In this document: positions 10,876 to 23,160 of the stretch, piece after piece
Numbering within the stretch: position 1 is the stretch's first letter
How the letters are laid out: each line of letters opens with the position of its first letter
Assembly (NCBI GenBank): GCA_949128115.1
Contig: OX421963.1
Location: 38,113,979 to 38,177,978 of the forward strand
DNA: 64,000 nucleotides
Direction of reading: 5' to 3'
DNA from: Anaspis maculata
Lineage: Eukaryota; Arthropoda; Insecta; Coleoptera; Scraptiidae
Notes under the pieces: generated by a model
What the model saw: the letters and a program-made list of their open reading frames with translations, nothing else
Databases searched by the model: none
Told to the model about the DNA's origin: nothing
Translations under genes and position numbers: made by a program

Positions 10876-12010
10876 ATGGCGGAAACGAAAAGAATGTCGA
10901 AGAGAGGAGCTGAAGACGTTGTGGCTATCGTCATGTTATTCAATAATGTTCTAGAAGAGCAGAAGAAGAAGCTTATGAAAGAGAGAAAAAAAAAAGAAGA
11001 GTCCAGAAGAGGTGATGGCGGCTATGGAACACCACATGCAATACCTCGACGGCAATGTGAGGAAGCTAGCAGAAGCTAGGCCATTTGAGGTTGTTGCCGA
11101 AGTAAACGGTCGGAATGACGGCAATAAAGCTGAGGCACTAGTCCTTGCTCCAAGACGTCCAGCGTTGGAGCTGTTGTAGACGCTTAGGGATAGCCAGCAG
11201 AAGCACTTACAGAACCTTCTTAAGGTTTTGAAACTCCGCTTTGGGGACCATCGCGGACGGCAGATTCACCAAACTCAGTCTTGGATAAGAACGCAAAGAA
11301 CGGAGAGAACTTACAGGAATTTAGAGCCGATGGTCCAGAGGCTAGTTCTTCTAGCGCACCTCTTGATAGACATCACAAGAGATACCTTTGTCTATGGAAT
11401 AAGAGACCAAGACCTGCGTGAGATGGTGATGAAAAACCTAGTCGACATCAGAGACGCACTGACTTAGGCGATCTGCATTGAGACAGTCAAAGATGCATGC
11501 ACTCGTCGAGTCTAGGTGGTGAGCGCTGAGGAATCAGGAGGTTCACATAACTACTACTCTCGAAAAAACGATCGAGGAAATTTATGGGTGAATCCTGAAC
11601 GCTTTGTCTCGGAACAAATCCCAAGAAGAGACAAGAGCTGGAGGAAGACCGCGTTGCTTCGGGTGCGGAAAACCGGGACATCTTCGTCGGAACTGCAGAC
11701 AGAGGTCGAGTTCAGCAGACCGTTCCGTGGTGGAACGAGGAACTGCTGAGAAATTACCGACCGCGAGAAAGCAATCGTACAGGAGGAAGATCACGTTGCT
11801 TCAAATGTGGAAAGGACGAACATCTGCAACGCGACTGCAGGCAACGATACTCATCAACAGACCGTTCCATGCTGAATCGGGGAGCTGGTGATCGAGTTTC
11901 GAGAAGGTCATCGTTGCTTCAATTGTGAAAGGATGGCCATCTGCAGCGTGATTGCCGGCAACGGTACCTTTCAGCAGACCGTTCCATGCTAGAACGGGGA
12001 ACTGCTGATC
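10876..12010 (+). pseudogene. gag: Ty3/gypsy Gag with three zinc knuckles, frame-broken
   Basis: Gag forms the particle of the retrotransposon and binds its RNA. The start ATG at 10876 opens a charged N-terminal segment (MAETKRMSKRGAEDV), which shifts frame near 11010. A capsid-like block follows at about 11150-11470 (LRFGDHRGRQIHQTQ ... VQRLVLLAH), with a stop near 11177. From 11648 the nucleocapsid has CX2CX4HX4C knuckles: CFGCGKPGHLRRNC is intact, CFKCGKDEHLQRDC is intact in another frame, and a third has lost one base. Multiple frame shifts make it non-functional. Downstream it would normally join protease, which is absent here. Confidence 0.8.
11648..12010 (+). repeat. Three tandem zinc-knuckle coding modules
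   Basis: Three successive units each start CGTTGCTTC, encode one CCHC knuckle, continue with a linker containing CAGACCGTTCC, and end in GAACKRGGARCTGSTGA. They start near 11650, 11794 and 11912, a spacing of about 120-145 bp. The second and third are closer to each other than to the first. Gypsy Gags usually carry one or two knuckles, so this is a local tandem expansion of an RNA-binding module. Confidence 0.75.
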
Positions 12011-12321
12011 GAGGAATTCAACATCATCTTGAAAAGAGTCATGGCAACATGGATGGTCTTCCTCGAAGACCACGCAACGAGGACCGCAGGCACTGCAAAG
12101 AGTGAACCAGCAGAGTGGAAACGTCGAAATCAAAGCACTTGCTGTGAAAACTCCAAGAAATTGGACTACGACTGAACTCAAGAACACAGCGCGAGAACCC
12201 AGCCATCGGTTCACTTGCTCAAAAAAGGGAACTTGGCCAGGACAGACCAGAGTGGGCCGAAATCTCTGCTGAAGGGCCCGAATTCAAGGCGCTCTGGGCT
12301 TAGTGAAATCCTCTTCTGAGA

Positions 12322-12633
12322 ATGAAGAATGGGCTGCTGAAGAAAGTCTGGGAGAGTCCTGATGGGAAGAAGATGGTTCGATGGGTGCTTCACAAGAAGA
12401 GAGTGGAAGAGGTCTTGAATGAGATGCACGATGTGACGTTGACCAAGGTGCGCGAGCGGTTCTACTGGGTGAACTACCGGAACGACGTGGAAACATTGTG
12501 TCGCCAGTATGAGGTTTGCGCGGCCAGCAAGGAACCAAGAACTCTCACCCGAGGAGAGCTGAAGACTACAATGTTGGAGCGCCTTTCGAAGGGATCGCGA
12601 TCAATAAGTCCATCTGGTCCAGTGCGGATTTGA
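12322..12633 (+). pseudogene. pol: Integrase zinc-domain fragment of Ty3/gypsy pol
   Basis: The 103-codon frame includes WESPDGKKMVRWV, VEEVLNEMHD and KVRERFYWVNYRNDVETLCR followed by EVCAASK. This is the order of the HHCC zinc-binding N-terminus of gypsy integrase. The usual segment with the second histidine, between MHD and KVRERFYW, is missing, and the first of the paired cysteines is replaced (CRQYEVC). After GELKT the sense frame shifts by one. The catalytic core is absent. It lies directly after gag with no RT between, so a large internal deletion has occurred. Confidence 0.75.
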
Positions 12634-12692
12634 GCCCGTGATCGCCACCTTTGAAAGCGAGGCTGCTCAGCGTGCTACCGACCGGGTTAAGT

Positions 12693-13127
12693 TGCATCCA
12701 CATAGAATTAGTGCAGTGGAAACGGTATGGTAGAAAAGCTAAACTATAGGTTTTTGAATAGACTTACGGTAAGAAACGAGTGGCAGTGGGAGTGCAGTTG
12801 GGATGGCAGAAGTTTGAAGTTTTCTGGCATTCTGCACTGCCCGTGCTAATTTTCTTGCTATCGCCAATCACAATTCACGATTCCGTTGCTAAGCTATTAT
12901 TGCGGCGTGATGACTTGACTGATAATGCGAATCTGCTACTGTGAGATGCTAATGCCAAATGTTAGACGTTACAAGAAAGAGCCGTTTGACGGTTGTTGCG
13001 TCAGGTCGCCAGCTGACGTGTCAAGTTGCTAGTTCCGCACTAATTCTATGTGAACGCTCGTGGTAAGATTAATTTATCATCTACGCAGTTCCCCTGCAGT
13101 CCAACTGCACTAATCCTATGTGGATGC
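12693..13127. mobile_element. ~435 bp MITE with imperfect inverted termini
   Basis: The left end GCATCCACATAGAATTAGTG matches the inverse of the right end, CACTAATCCTATGTGGATGC, with one mismatch. A further internal copy of the motif (GCACTAATTCTATGTGAACG) lies at about 13034-13053. Non-coding. It sits immediately beyond the truncated gypsy copy. Confidence 0.65.
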
Positions 13128-13238
13128 GGCTTTAGATTGGAAAATAGTTCTTCAAAAGTCTCCAAAATAATAGTTCTTCTCACTGAATTTAAGGCATTTT
13201 TTAAATCCAGATTGAATTATGACTTGTGTAGTCATACA

Positions 13239-13909
13239 TACAGGGTGATTAAAAAATGTCGGACCATCTTGACGGTGCATAATATGGAGGGGTAGTAGAG
13301 TGCTGGAAAGTTGTTGAAACAATTTTATGTCTTTTAATTTTGTGCAAGTTATGGAGGGACAAAAGTTGGTCCTTCGATTGATTTTATTTCCGTTGTTTCA
13401 AAGGATTTCAGTGAACTTTGCATGAAAAAATAATGAATACAAAAAATCAACCTCTGAATTTGTATTGAATTTTTGTTTCCTATACAGGGTGAATCATAAA
13501 ACTACAAAAATGTAGTTTTCCTAAAAAAACAGAAGCAAAAGAATTCTGTTAAAATGAATGGTGTTTTATATTTTTATTGTGCTCTACATAGGTTATGGGA
13601 CCAATGTTGCTGTTTGTGCAGGCACTTTGAGAAAAAAATTCAGGATTCATGACTCACCCTGTATACAAAGAAGAAATTCCTTGCATATTTAGAGGTTGAT
13701 TTTTTGTCCTCATTGTTTTGCCATAAACAGTTTACTATACTAAAATCTTTTGAAACAACGAAAATAGAAGCGATCGAAGGACCAACTTCTGTTCCTCCAT
13801 AATTTCAAAACTGGAAGAAATAGAATTTCTTTCAACAACTTCCCATCACTCTACTACACTCCAATATGGCGCACCCTCAAGGTGGTCTGACACTTTTGAA
13901 TCACCTGTA
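13239..13909. mobile_element. Palindromic TACAGGGTG element
   Basis: The left arm starts TACAGGGTGATTAAAAAATG and the right arm is its inverse with drift, over roughly 230 bp each. Shared landmarks are GTAGTAGAGTG, AAGTTGTTGAAA and TCAACCTCTRAA. The centre is occupied by a second small element (13493-13663). TA flanks fit a Tc1/mariner-type MITE. Non-coding. Confidence 0.75.
13493..13663. mobile_element. 171 bp nested MITE, TA TSD
   Basis: The ends are TACAGGGTGAATCAT and the inverse of TACAGGGTGAGTCATGAAT. TA dinucleotides flank it at 13491-13492 and 13664-13665. It lies in the loop of the palindrome at 13239-13909 and shares the TACAGGGTG end motif with its host. Confidence 0.7.
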
Positions 13910-16889
13910 TCTGTAAGAAATTATGATGCCGTGGATGGTTATTTCCGCTGCGCCAGGGATGCCAAGACTAAACTGGAAAGGACGGAAAAGCGATCCAGCT
14001 GGGTGGAGATAATGCTGACAGGATGCATGCTAGCAACAAGACGACTGAGGCTATTTCCGACAGCTATTGGTCTAATTCTATTATCTTTCTTGACTAGAGA
14101 CCTGTCAAGTATGCACCGTAAAACCACGGACAGATATCCTACTGGAGCTTCTCACTTTTATGAAACGGGGCTGGGTTCCCAATTCTCTCGTCATCATCAA
14201 TAATTTGTTTCCGTATATTATAGGAATTAAAATTTCATGTTGGCCATCCTCCATCCTCCTTTTTTTTTCATATTCTATACCAACCTACAATAAATTGGCG
14301 GAACAATATTCGGTTCATGCTTTTTTTAGAGCTTGAAACAGTTCAAGGAAAACTTAAACCGGCACGCAGCAACAGCAAGCGAATAATAGGAAATGAATAA
14401 AAACAACAATGATTAGTGCTGGCGTTAAATGTTACCAGCCTATCAATTCAAGCTGGAGAATGAAGAAGAAGGCGCAAAGCTAAAACTAAACCAAGAAGAA
14501 AAAGAATAGTCTCTCATCGCGCACTGAATTCCGATGTTGTTCACGGCGGATGCACAGAATGGTGAATTTTCCCTTTTGTTCCCACACCATCAGAGTAAGA
14601 AAAACGCCATTATTGCTGCTGGTACTTAGACAATCGTTAGTCAGTTACTTTATGTTGTAATAATAACAATGATGGCTCTTGATCTTGAGTGTTTCAGATC
14701 GAAGATACGAGCTATAGAGGCGAAGAAGCAGAAGGGCTGCCCGATGTTGGTGCGATATTATTATGGAATTTCTCACGGAAATGGTTTCGACACAAAAAAT
14801 CACGGCTTTGGTTACCGACAACATATTCTAACCAGTTGCTGAAATGCTTTACGATGATGTTAATTTTCAATACTAAGCATGCAAATTTATCAGCAAGGCA
14901 GATTCAACTCAAAAAGGCTCTCTTTCAATAAGCCAATTCCACTGAAAAACCAGAACATGTTGTAAAATATAGGCATAGATAAACTGCACCATAGTGGTTT
15001 ATAAGCTACACATTACAAGATAGGCAATAGATAAGATATGAGGACGGTAAATGGAGAAAATCTGTGGCTCCATCAAGTTTGCGACATCTGCCAAGCTGGA
15101 ATCTGAAACAGATTACCCCTGTGCGGGCATTCCTTTTCATATAATTTCGTATTAAAATATAAGTTTCCTCAACAATTGGGCCAAACCCACGGTGGTACAT
15201 TGAGAACAGTCTTATGCTAATTGTGATCATTAGTCAACTAGATGTAATCATAAATTAAACAAGTGGGCAGGAGAGGCTGGACTGCAAATACCTACCTTTG
15301 TTTACAATTCAAAATTTGAACTCCTTTATTTCCTGGATGTCAACTTGTCTTGATGTCTATTGGAAAGTAAATGCCGCGCGACTAAAATAAAACTCGCTGA
15401 AGTTTTCTGGTTTCTGCATTATGTGCCCTAACAAGCTGATGCGTTCCAGTTACATACCTAATATTATGAAAATGATGCGTAGCCATTGCCATGTGGGAAC
15501 TTCGATCGGAATCCATTAATTTCATTGTAAGTAATTTCTTCGGCATATTATGTATCAATGTTATCGGGCAACGTCATGCAATGTAGGTTTTGTGAGCCTT
15601 GACATTGACATGATGGTAGAATTTTAAAGCTGTTATAGCATTTTATCGGTACCATCATCTTCTACGCGTTCCGGCTCTTATCGTCCACATAATTATCATT
15701 ACCATTTATTATTTATTTTGGTTTGGTACTTGAAGACATGCCGTTTCTTTGACTTGATGGTGCGTACCTATAGGTAGGTACTCTACAACTTTCTTCTTTC
15801 TTCTCTTCTTCCCGCTCGTAATATTATTGTTATTTATTAACCAGAGATGACGAGCTAAAAAACACCAACCAGCACCGCACATTCTTAACGCAATAATTGT
15901 TTTGGTCGATTTTAAATCTTCACTTCACTGTTTCACTACGGGCCCCATACGCATAATTTATTGTAGAATATGACGAAGAGGCTTAGAAAGTTCTGAGAAA
16001 ATATCCATTCTTTACGTAAGCCTTACAATATAAATGGATTTGGATTTAGTATAGATTTAATCTAATCGCTCAGTAAGGTACATAATATTTAAATAAGATA
16101 TTGTGTTTTTATAAACGAAAGTTAAGGAACCAAACGGTCCAAATTTATTAATCAGTCGTGCTGTAATTAGTATATTAAGTATTACTTAATATACGAGTTT
16201 AAAAGGATGTAATATTGTCACACGACTGGTTTTGGGGCACGACGAGCTTGCGAGCTTGATAGCATCAGTCCCCGTGTCACTGTTATCCTTTACACTTGAA
16301 GAAAAAAAAAACGAAAGTCTTCGGCAAGTGAGAAAATTGGGTTATAACTTTTTCTTCAATAATCCCCAATCGATAATACTAATAACATTACTACAAAAGA
16401 TGGGGTGGACTGTCCTCTTAACATTATTTGAAGATAAGTTCACCATGCGGAACCGAACGTCAAAATCCTACAGACGAATCCTCATCAAAAGCGGTAAGAA
16501 CATATTCAGCTTTCAGTTGCACCCGTTCAAAGAGAGATGAAGAAGATAAGGGCAAAAATTTTCACGCAACACGCAACTATTTTCAGGCAAGCGGTGTTCA
16601 CATTATTTACGGTTGGCATCTTGCTTTTTCACTTTACTGAGGTACTTAGATACTCGTATGAGGTCATAGGTCTTGATAGTGTGTGTATAAACCATGCGTC
16701 CTGAGGAATAGTATTTTTCGTAATCGTTTCATAGATGCATCACGCGCAAAGTAATACATAATCAAAAACATAAGTTTTGCAATTCATGTAGGTATCTAGC
16801 TTGACATTTGTCAAAGTAGTGTCAAAATTTTACAAGAAATTTCAGTTTTCTCTCAATTTAAGCAACGATTACGAAAAACGTTGTTTGAC
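13910..16889. other. Unassigned DNA, no gene recognised
   Basis: There are scattered short frames but no recognisable protein domain. Short GTAGGTACC-type motifs occur near 15760-15782. A possible inverted pair (GTATTTTTCGTAATCG near 16710, reversed near 16865) may mark a small MITE, but I cannot set its borders. Confidence 0.35.
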
Positions 16890-17003
16890 ACACGAGCGCT
16901 GAGCTTTTTCAGGCCTTAAGCCTATTTTGCAGCATTCGGCTACGCCTCATAATGACAAACAAGGCTTTGGGCCTGAAAACGCGCTCTTGTATCGAAAATA
17001 CTT
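16890..17003. repeat. Inverted repeat / hairpin
   Basis: ACGAGCGCTGAGCTTTTTCA then GGCCTTAAGCCT near 16892-16923 is matched in reverse by AGGCTTTGGGCCTGAAAACG then CGCTCTTGT near 16962-16990. The arms are about 30 bp with a loop of about 40 bp. It may be a small MITE. No regulatory role can be shown. Confidence 0.55.
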
Positions 17004-17798
17004 TTCTACATGTTCTTGACACTTCGAAAGTACATCATATCACACAAGTGTGATATTTCTAAAAATCGCACGCTACTTGATTATCCAGAAGTCTATGAAA
17101 TTTATTATTTGCTAAATTGACATTTTCCAGCTTTTCAATACAGAAATTTACAACAACAAAATAAACACAAAATTAGATTAACAAAGCACCACAAGAAATC
17201 ATGAAACGCATCAAACTGTCAGTAAACGCAAAAGAATAGTGACGTATTCGCTGACAGGCACACATGGAAAGAACACGTCAAAGAAACCACTGCGTATTGC
17301 CTGATTGAATGCTGAAAAATCCCTTCCCTTATGATTTAAAAAAAAAATGAGTGTGAATGGGTCATGGTGAAATGACAGAGAAGTAACTCTGATAATGCAT
17401 TTATCAAGCCAGTGCAAATCTGTACTCAAACGTCTTTAGATGTTCGTTTGTTAGCCAATTGTTCACGTAACAACAGAAGGAAGCTCGCTCGCTTACGCTT
17501 TGGTGACAACTTCACACTTAGGATTCAATTTTACGCTTTACACACAAAAGAACACTCTTTCACCACTCCGCATCTCTCTCAAAGCAGAAAGAAATTAGTA
17601 GACACATGCGACTTGACTAAATCAAGGTTTTGGGCTCCCACAGAGTAAGTTTTTGCGTGTAGAGGCTCAAGGGACCACTGAAAAGACCTAAACCCAATAG
17701 CTTGGTGTTCCCCTAGAGTTGAGACCGATCTATTATTAACCGTTAATTCCCCAAACAGGAAACAGAAAAAACCTAAAACATGGAACACACAAGAGTGA

Positions 17799-17962
17799 GG
17801 GCGCGTTCAGTTAGCTTATTTAGCCACGGTTTTAGTTTACGCCGTAAGCGCTGCATCGCTTATTGGCTGTTCTGAGGAGGCTGGTGCATAAGAGCCAATA
17901 AGCGTCGCTGCGCTTGCGACTAAAATTAAAACTTGCGGCTAAATAAGCTGACTGAACGCACC
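17799..17962. mobile_element. ~164 bp foldback MITE
   Basis: The left end GGGCGCGTTCAGTTAGCTTA and the inverse of the right end (GGTGCGTTCAGTCAGCTTAT) match closely. The match continues inward through TTTAGCC and GCTTATTGGCT, so most of the element is arm. Non-coding. The target duplication is unclear. Confidence 0.72.
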
Positions 17963-18823
17963 TTAACAAACATTTGAACAATTCCTGAGCAGCCAGGGAG
18001 TGTTGGCCCGTACACGGCTTTCAAGGACACATCGAACATAATAAAATGTTAAAAGCTAGCTCACACACATGTTCAACTTCAACCAGACTCCTTCAGATTT
18101 CGCTTTGCCGCTTGCAGAGTTTGTAGTACCAACAAACACTGTCATGACAACGTACACTCCTGAGTAGGTGAATGAATGAATGAATGCATGAGGTATTTTG
18201 TAACCCAACGAGAAAACATCTTTGACTAATCAAGGAATTGAATGTGAAATTACTGAGTCCGGACCTGGCGAGAATTCCAGACAGCGCAGCGCTATATCTA
18301 CGTTGTAGCTACCTACCCGACAGGTAAGTCCCTTCTCCCAGAAACGAACTGAACAAATCGTACGAGTAATGTTTTTCCCGTTTTCTGTGCGGTTTGATAT
18401 TTTAACTAGGGCAAAAATCCCAAATCCTACATTTTCCTTGTTTACGTCGCCATTCGCGATGGCGCCCGCCACGACCAGGAAAACCTACTTGAAATTCGCA
18501 AAAATGGGACATGCTACATTGACCGCGCCACAAATATACGTGCCAAGGCAAGCAACACTTTGAGTAATAAAACCAGCGAAGAAATCAAAATAAAACCCAC
18601 CTGTATTCACGAATTCCCAGCCCAGAACTTGGAACACCGCTGCGTGCTGTGTAAGTTACCTCGTTCCCCCTTCCTCTACCCCGACCGTCTCCCCCTAATC
18701 TCAATAGTGACGTTTCTTGTCGATTTATGGTCGTTTACTTAGGCAACCAACAATTCTTTTCTCGCGTGAATTAAAGTGATTTTTTTTCAACTAGTCGCAA
18801 AAGTGCGATCCCTTACAATGTTG
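17963..18823. other. Unassigned DNA with a GC-richer patch
   Basis: A GC-richer stretch at about 18420-18700 includes overlapping frames on both strands and a TGTAAGTT that could be read as a splice donor. The minus frame at 18230-18472 begins with GTG, not ATG. None resembles a known protein, so I do not call an exon. (GAAT)n at 18170-18186 is a short microsatellite. Confidence 0.3.
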
Positions 18824-20446
18824 AAAGCATACATCCCTGTGACGCGTACTACTCAGTATACAGGGTGAAGTTTCAAAAATAAATCTTTGAAAATTTTTAT
18901 TCCAATGAAACAATCCTCGAAAAGAACAATTTCTCATTATTTAGCAACCTTATTCATAGTCTCCTACTGAACATTTGAAAAATATACCCGTCCATAGCCG
19001 CTGATGGTATCCTACTTACAGGGTAAAATCTTTTTTTTTTCAATGTTTTTTATCTTCATCGAATCAATCCAGACAAAAACCAATTTCAGCTCTGTTACAA
19101 GCCTATGATCTCTCATTCAATATATTGTTACGAGCGGCGATCCCGTACATATTGGTAAACACTCGATCTTTCTGGATCCTTCCATCCATTAGATCGCAGT
19201 GTAGAAGTCTGGAGCGATCTAGTGCATTCTAGAGCGTTCGTGTATGTGAAACTGAAGGGAGACTTCAATGCTCGATCGAGAAAGATCTGTCCATTTTGCC
19301 GAAGGCGCCGCTCCAAAACCCGGCAGAATTATACGGGTAACGTGTGCGATTATTCAGGAATGGTCTAGAAACCGCGTATGCCGGGCCACTATGGAATTTG
19401 CTGGAAGCAGACAGAAAGTTCGGGAACACTATTCCGAAGCCTTATATAAGGCATCAGCCGGCAGCTCAGAGCTGTGTTGAATTGGAATGCGAAGTGGTAA
19501 CAAGTGCGAAACTAGCGAAGTACCTGCGATATAATTCCAAGTAGATAATTGTTGGCGTGTAGCTATTGTAGTAGTACGCAGTAATAAACAGTGTGTGTTT
19601 AAAACGATTGTCTCAATTATATTCGAACCCGTACGCGAGATATCGTAACAATATTATTATGAAAATGTCACATTCCTCAAACTCCCTGAACACAACCTAC
19701 AGGGTGAAACATTCTTCATTTGTTTTATTCTTTTACTAGGTGAAAATCATTCGGATAACAATCTTATCTGGTTCACTGGGAAGCTCAGAGTTTTCTGCAA
19801 GCCATATAAAGAATTTGCATCCCTAATGTCACTCTGACTTGATATACAGAATGAATTATATGTTGCTTGCACTTTTGTTGTGCGAGGAGTGGCTTAGAAA
19901 ATTGTCCTTAGCAACTCCTCGCACAGCCAAAATTGCAAAAATGCTTGATGCTACAGTAGACAGTGGGGGTCAGTAGTTGCAGAAATGTAAATTTCCAATA
20001 TTTTGCCGAACACTCTAGGCTCACCTTTGAGGTGGGTAAGATTATCATCCGAATTCATGTGACTCCGGAAAAAAAGAAAAGAAAAGAAAGATGTTTCACA
20101 CTGTACCTATGTCATGTTTTAGCAGTTTGAGGAATGTGACATTTTTATATGTTGAATGAGAGATTATAATAGACTTGTTATAGAGAGTCAAAAATGGTCG
20201 TTGTCCGGATTGATTCGATCAAGATAAAATTTATTGAAAAAGAATTATTGATTTCACTCTGTACGTAGAATACCAGCGACTATAGAGGAATATTCCACAC
20301 GTTCAATAGGAGACCATAAGGTTGCTGAATCATGGAAGGCTGTTTTTCTCGAGAATGATTTCACCGGAATGAAAAAGTTTGAGGATTTATTTTTCAATTT
20401 CCGTCCTGTATGCTAAGTAGTACGCGTCACAGGGATGTTTGCTTTT
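18824..20446. mobile_element. Long palindromic element split by a solo LTR
   Basis: The outer ends read AAAGCATACATCCCTGTGAC on the left and, inverted, AAAGCAAACATCCCTGTGAC on the right, followed by GCGTACTACT on both sides. The match continues through AAAAATAAATC, ATCGAATCAATCC, TCTCTCATTCAA and AAAATGTCACATTCCTCAAA. The arms are about 450-500 bp each once the LTR at 19126-19650 is removed. A central hairpin uses TGCGAGGAGT near 19888. TACAGGGTG-like motifs recur within each arm. Non-coding and non-autonomous. Confidence 0.78.
19126..19650 (+). repeat. Solo LTR of the gypsy family, TSD ATAT
   Basis: It begins TGTTACGAGCGG, ends ATCGTAACA and is 525 bp long. ATAT flanks both sides (19122-19125 and 19651-19654). 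The final ~90 bp match the LTR at 10320-10838. There is no internal retroelement sequence, so recombination between two LTRs has removed the body. It lies within one arm of the palindrome at 18824-20446, and the other arm lacks it. Confidence 0.88.
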
Positions 20447-22915
20447 AACGTGGTAAACAGGTGGGAATGAGCCAACATATAGCAAAAAACCGTTTGAGAA
20501 CCACTTTCTTCAAGCAAAAAAATCTAATTCAAATATACTAAAGTGTATATAGGGTCCATTTAATCTTTGGTTACTAACCTCCGGACTGACATCAAACCGT
20601 TGACTCTGAATGGATTAAAGCGATGGGAAAAATACATCAGGAAACTAGAGTAGAGGCAGTTGATGCTGCAATAAACCTATAGCGTTTTGCTTTAGGCCAC
20701 TTGCTGACAGGAAGCAAATTTTATATCTATACCACTACATCTAACAAAAGTGTCAGTTGTAGCAAATTTATCTAGGTAGGTAAATTTCTATGCGGGTTTA
20801 TTGCTACTTACAACCACCACGTACAGAAAGTCAATTTTACCTTGCTCTAACACGGCAAAGTTATAATATAATCGTCCATAAAGATCGTGAATGTTGTGTA
20901 TATGTTGCCTCCAAGGAGTCAATAAGGATGAAAGAGAAAAAATCCCAGGCCAGTTCTCTCCAGCAAAGGTGCGATAATAATAAAACCGCTTGCCATTATT
21001 TCTCCGTAATTCTACGAGTTATGGCCACTCTGGTGGAGATGAGCCAGCATTTATAGATTCGTCTCGATCCGTGTTCGAAAAAGTTTGTGTTGAAGTTAGT
21101 ACGCGTAAAATGAAAGTGATTCATGATCACAATTACTTTTTTACGGTCCGTGCATTTGATAAATGCCCGCAATTACGACCTGTCAATATTTTTGCTTTGT
21201 TTGTTTTATCGTGAAGTAGGTACCAATAGGTATTTTTGTATCACTAGTCCAGAAAATGCACATTTGCGAGTGCGAGTACCTAAAGTTTGTACCTAGTCCA
21301 AAGCGGATGCTGGGGTCTATGATAAAGGCGAGAGCTCGCACATTCATTTCTGGACGTGTGATATTTCACATTTACTCACATGTCGAACATTATTTTGCTT
21401 TGTAGACTAAAATAATCCCATCTTGACGTTTTCTCGCCCTTGACAGGCACTTGAAGTTGACAGTTGTACACAGAACGAATGTTACCAATACGCAAACAAA
21501 ACTCTAAATATAACTAACTTCATTCCTCCCAAAACAAAAATTTTTGGAAAATCAAATAAGTCGACTTGTGTCGATCGTCGATCGTTTTGAATTGCCAAAA
21601 CATCGTTTAATGGATACAGACTACAGAAATGTAGACTATCTTTTTCTTGTTCTTGGAATCTTGAACGCTGAAATTCGTTGATGTCATCTACTAACTTGGT
21701 AGATAACTTAAAATCTCCATACATACATTCATAAAGTTTTCGGACGATTTTATTTGAGATGTAAAAATTTGTCTATTCCAGATGGAAGAAAATACTTTTT
21801 TCTGCTTCAGCCTATATAAATCCCCTGCAACAAATTCAATCATGCAAGTAAGGTGTGTTCCCTGATCATTCAAATAATGTTAGCCACATGGACAATGGAC
21901 ATACACAATCACTACGCTTTTAACCCAAAATCCCACGGAATTACATAAGCTTCCAGGACCATATCACAGAAAAGGAAACGTTTAACGGATAATGACGCGA
22001 AGCTGAACAATCAAAATGCAAATTTTCCTTTTGAGTGCGGTTTTTCTTAGCGGCTTCTATAGTGAACAAAAGCCGCAAGCATTGCATAACAGCCTGATAA
22101 CAGCCACCCATAAACGCAAATTTGATTTTGGCTTTACGACCTATTATATTTTCGGGGGAGTCGTAAAATCCAGCTTCCATCACTTTCACTCCTGACGGGT
22201 TCTCTCATCTTATTCAATGGCAATTACGGTAATTGAAATCTCGCGTCTCGCGATGAGTTACGGCCACAATCGTTTCGGTAATTAATGGGTGAACCTGATG
22301 CCGGTTCCTATAAACTGCATTGCGTAGGTATGCAGGTGACCTTTATTCATTTAGTACATTTAATTTTATTAATAATACCACGCTGATCTCTCGATAATGA
22401 TTATGTTATTACGATCCATTGTTTTGTGTTACATCAAACTTCAAACTGGTTGAAAAACGTCCTTTCTAAAAATTGTGATGGGCCTTTTTTGTGACTGACA
22501 CTGCAATGCAGTCAATGGCAGGTTTAATGCCTGATTTTGCGTAGGTACCTATACTTATACGTTTGCCCACAACATCGTTGCGTTCTCGCATCAGCCGAGT
22601 AGATTTTCGAGTTAGCGTCACAAGCCAATGAATTAGAAAATTACTTGCAATCGATAAAAATCACGTTTTATTGTTGTCTCCTCGATTTTTACTTTTTTTT
22701 TTACTTTGTTTCTTTAGGTAGGTAGAGGCGTATTGATGGCGACAATTCTTTTGGTTCACGTGAAGGGTGAAGGGTGAGGCTTGATCGGAATAGGTTTGGG
22801 GTTCCCGACAAGTTCTAGTTCCTAAAATTACAAGACGACGCGATGTTACAACTGGGGCTTTAAAAAACTCTTCGATTCACAAGAAAAACGAAGTTATTAT
22901 GTGTAATTAGTAAAA
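20447..22915. other. Unassigned DNA, no gene recognised
   Basis: Short frames occur on both strands, but none has a recognisable motif. No terminal repeats were found. I see nothing that supports a gene. Confidence 0.35.
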
Positions 22916-23160
22916 TTCAGCGCGTCCGACTGCCATGCCAGGAGTTGTGGGTTCGATTCCCATCGGGCGAGGCTGGATTTCCGTCTCTAAAAACAAGCTT
23001 TTTCAATGCTTTGGATTTATTTGCTCCTTTGGTTGTATACCTATAGAAATTAACATTAAAAATATTTGACTCTTGCTGTGAAGGATGATTCCATAGCATG
23101 CATAGCTGATCAAGATGTTTTCTCGAGTGTTTCCTGGTACCCAGTAAATTATCGAACAAT
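22916..23160 (+). repeat. 5'-truncated tRNA-derived SINE fragment
   Basis: GCGCGTCCGACTGCCATGCC, then GTGGGTTCGATTCCC, looks like the anticodon arm and T arm of a tRNA, including a good RNA polymerase III B box (GGTTCGATTCC). The 5' half with the A box and D arm is missing and no acceptor stem can pair. It is therefore a SINE-like remnant, not a tRNA gene. The 3' limit is a guess. Confidence 0.55.

Larger units (their letters stand above)
10320..12640 (+). mobile_element. Decayed Ty3/gypsy retrotransposon (5' part)
   Basis: A 5' LTR (10320-10838) is followed by gag (from 10876) and then directly by an integrase zinc-domain fragment (12322-12633). Protease, reverse transcriptase and RNase H are missing, and no 3' LTR is found before unrelated MITE sequence begins at 12693. 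The copy is internally deleted and 3' truncated. The solo LTR at 19126-19650 and the coding debris at 2925-3197 and 48400-49650 look like the same or a close family. Confidence 0.8.

Noticed and set aside
18369..18742. Host exon with a GTAAGT donor
   Set aside because: No homology, no matching acceptor that I can point to, and overlapping frames on both strands of equal quality.
22917..22975. Functional tRNA gene
   Set aside because: The T arm and B box are present, but the D arm, A box and pairing acceptor stem are missing.
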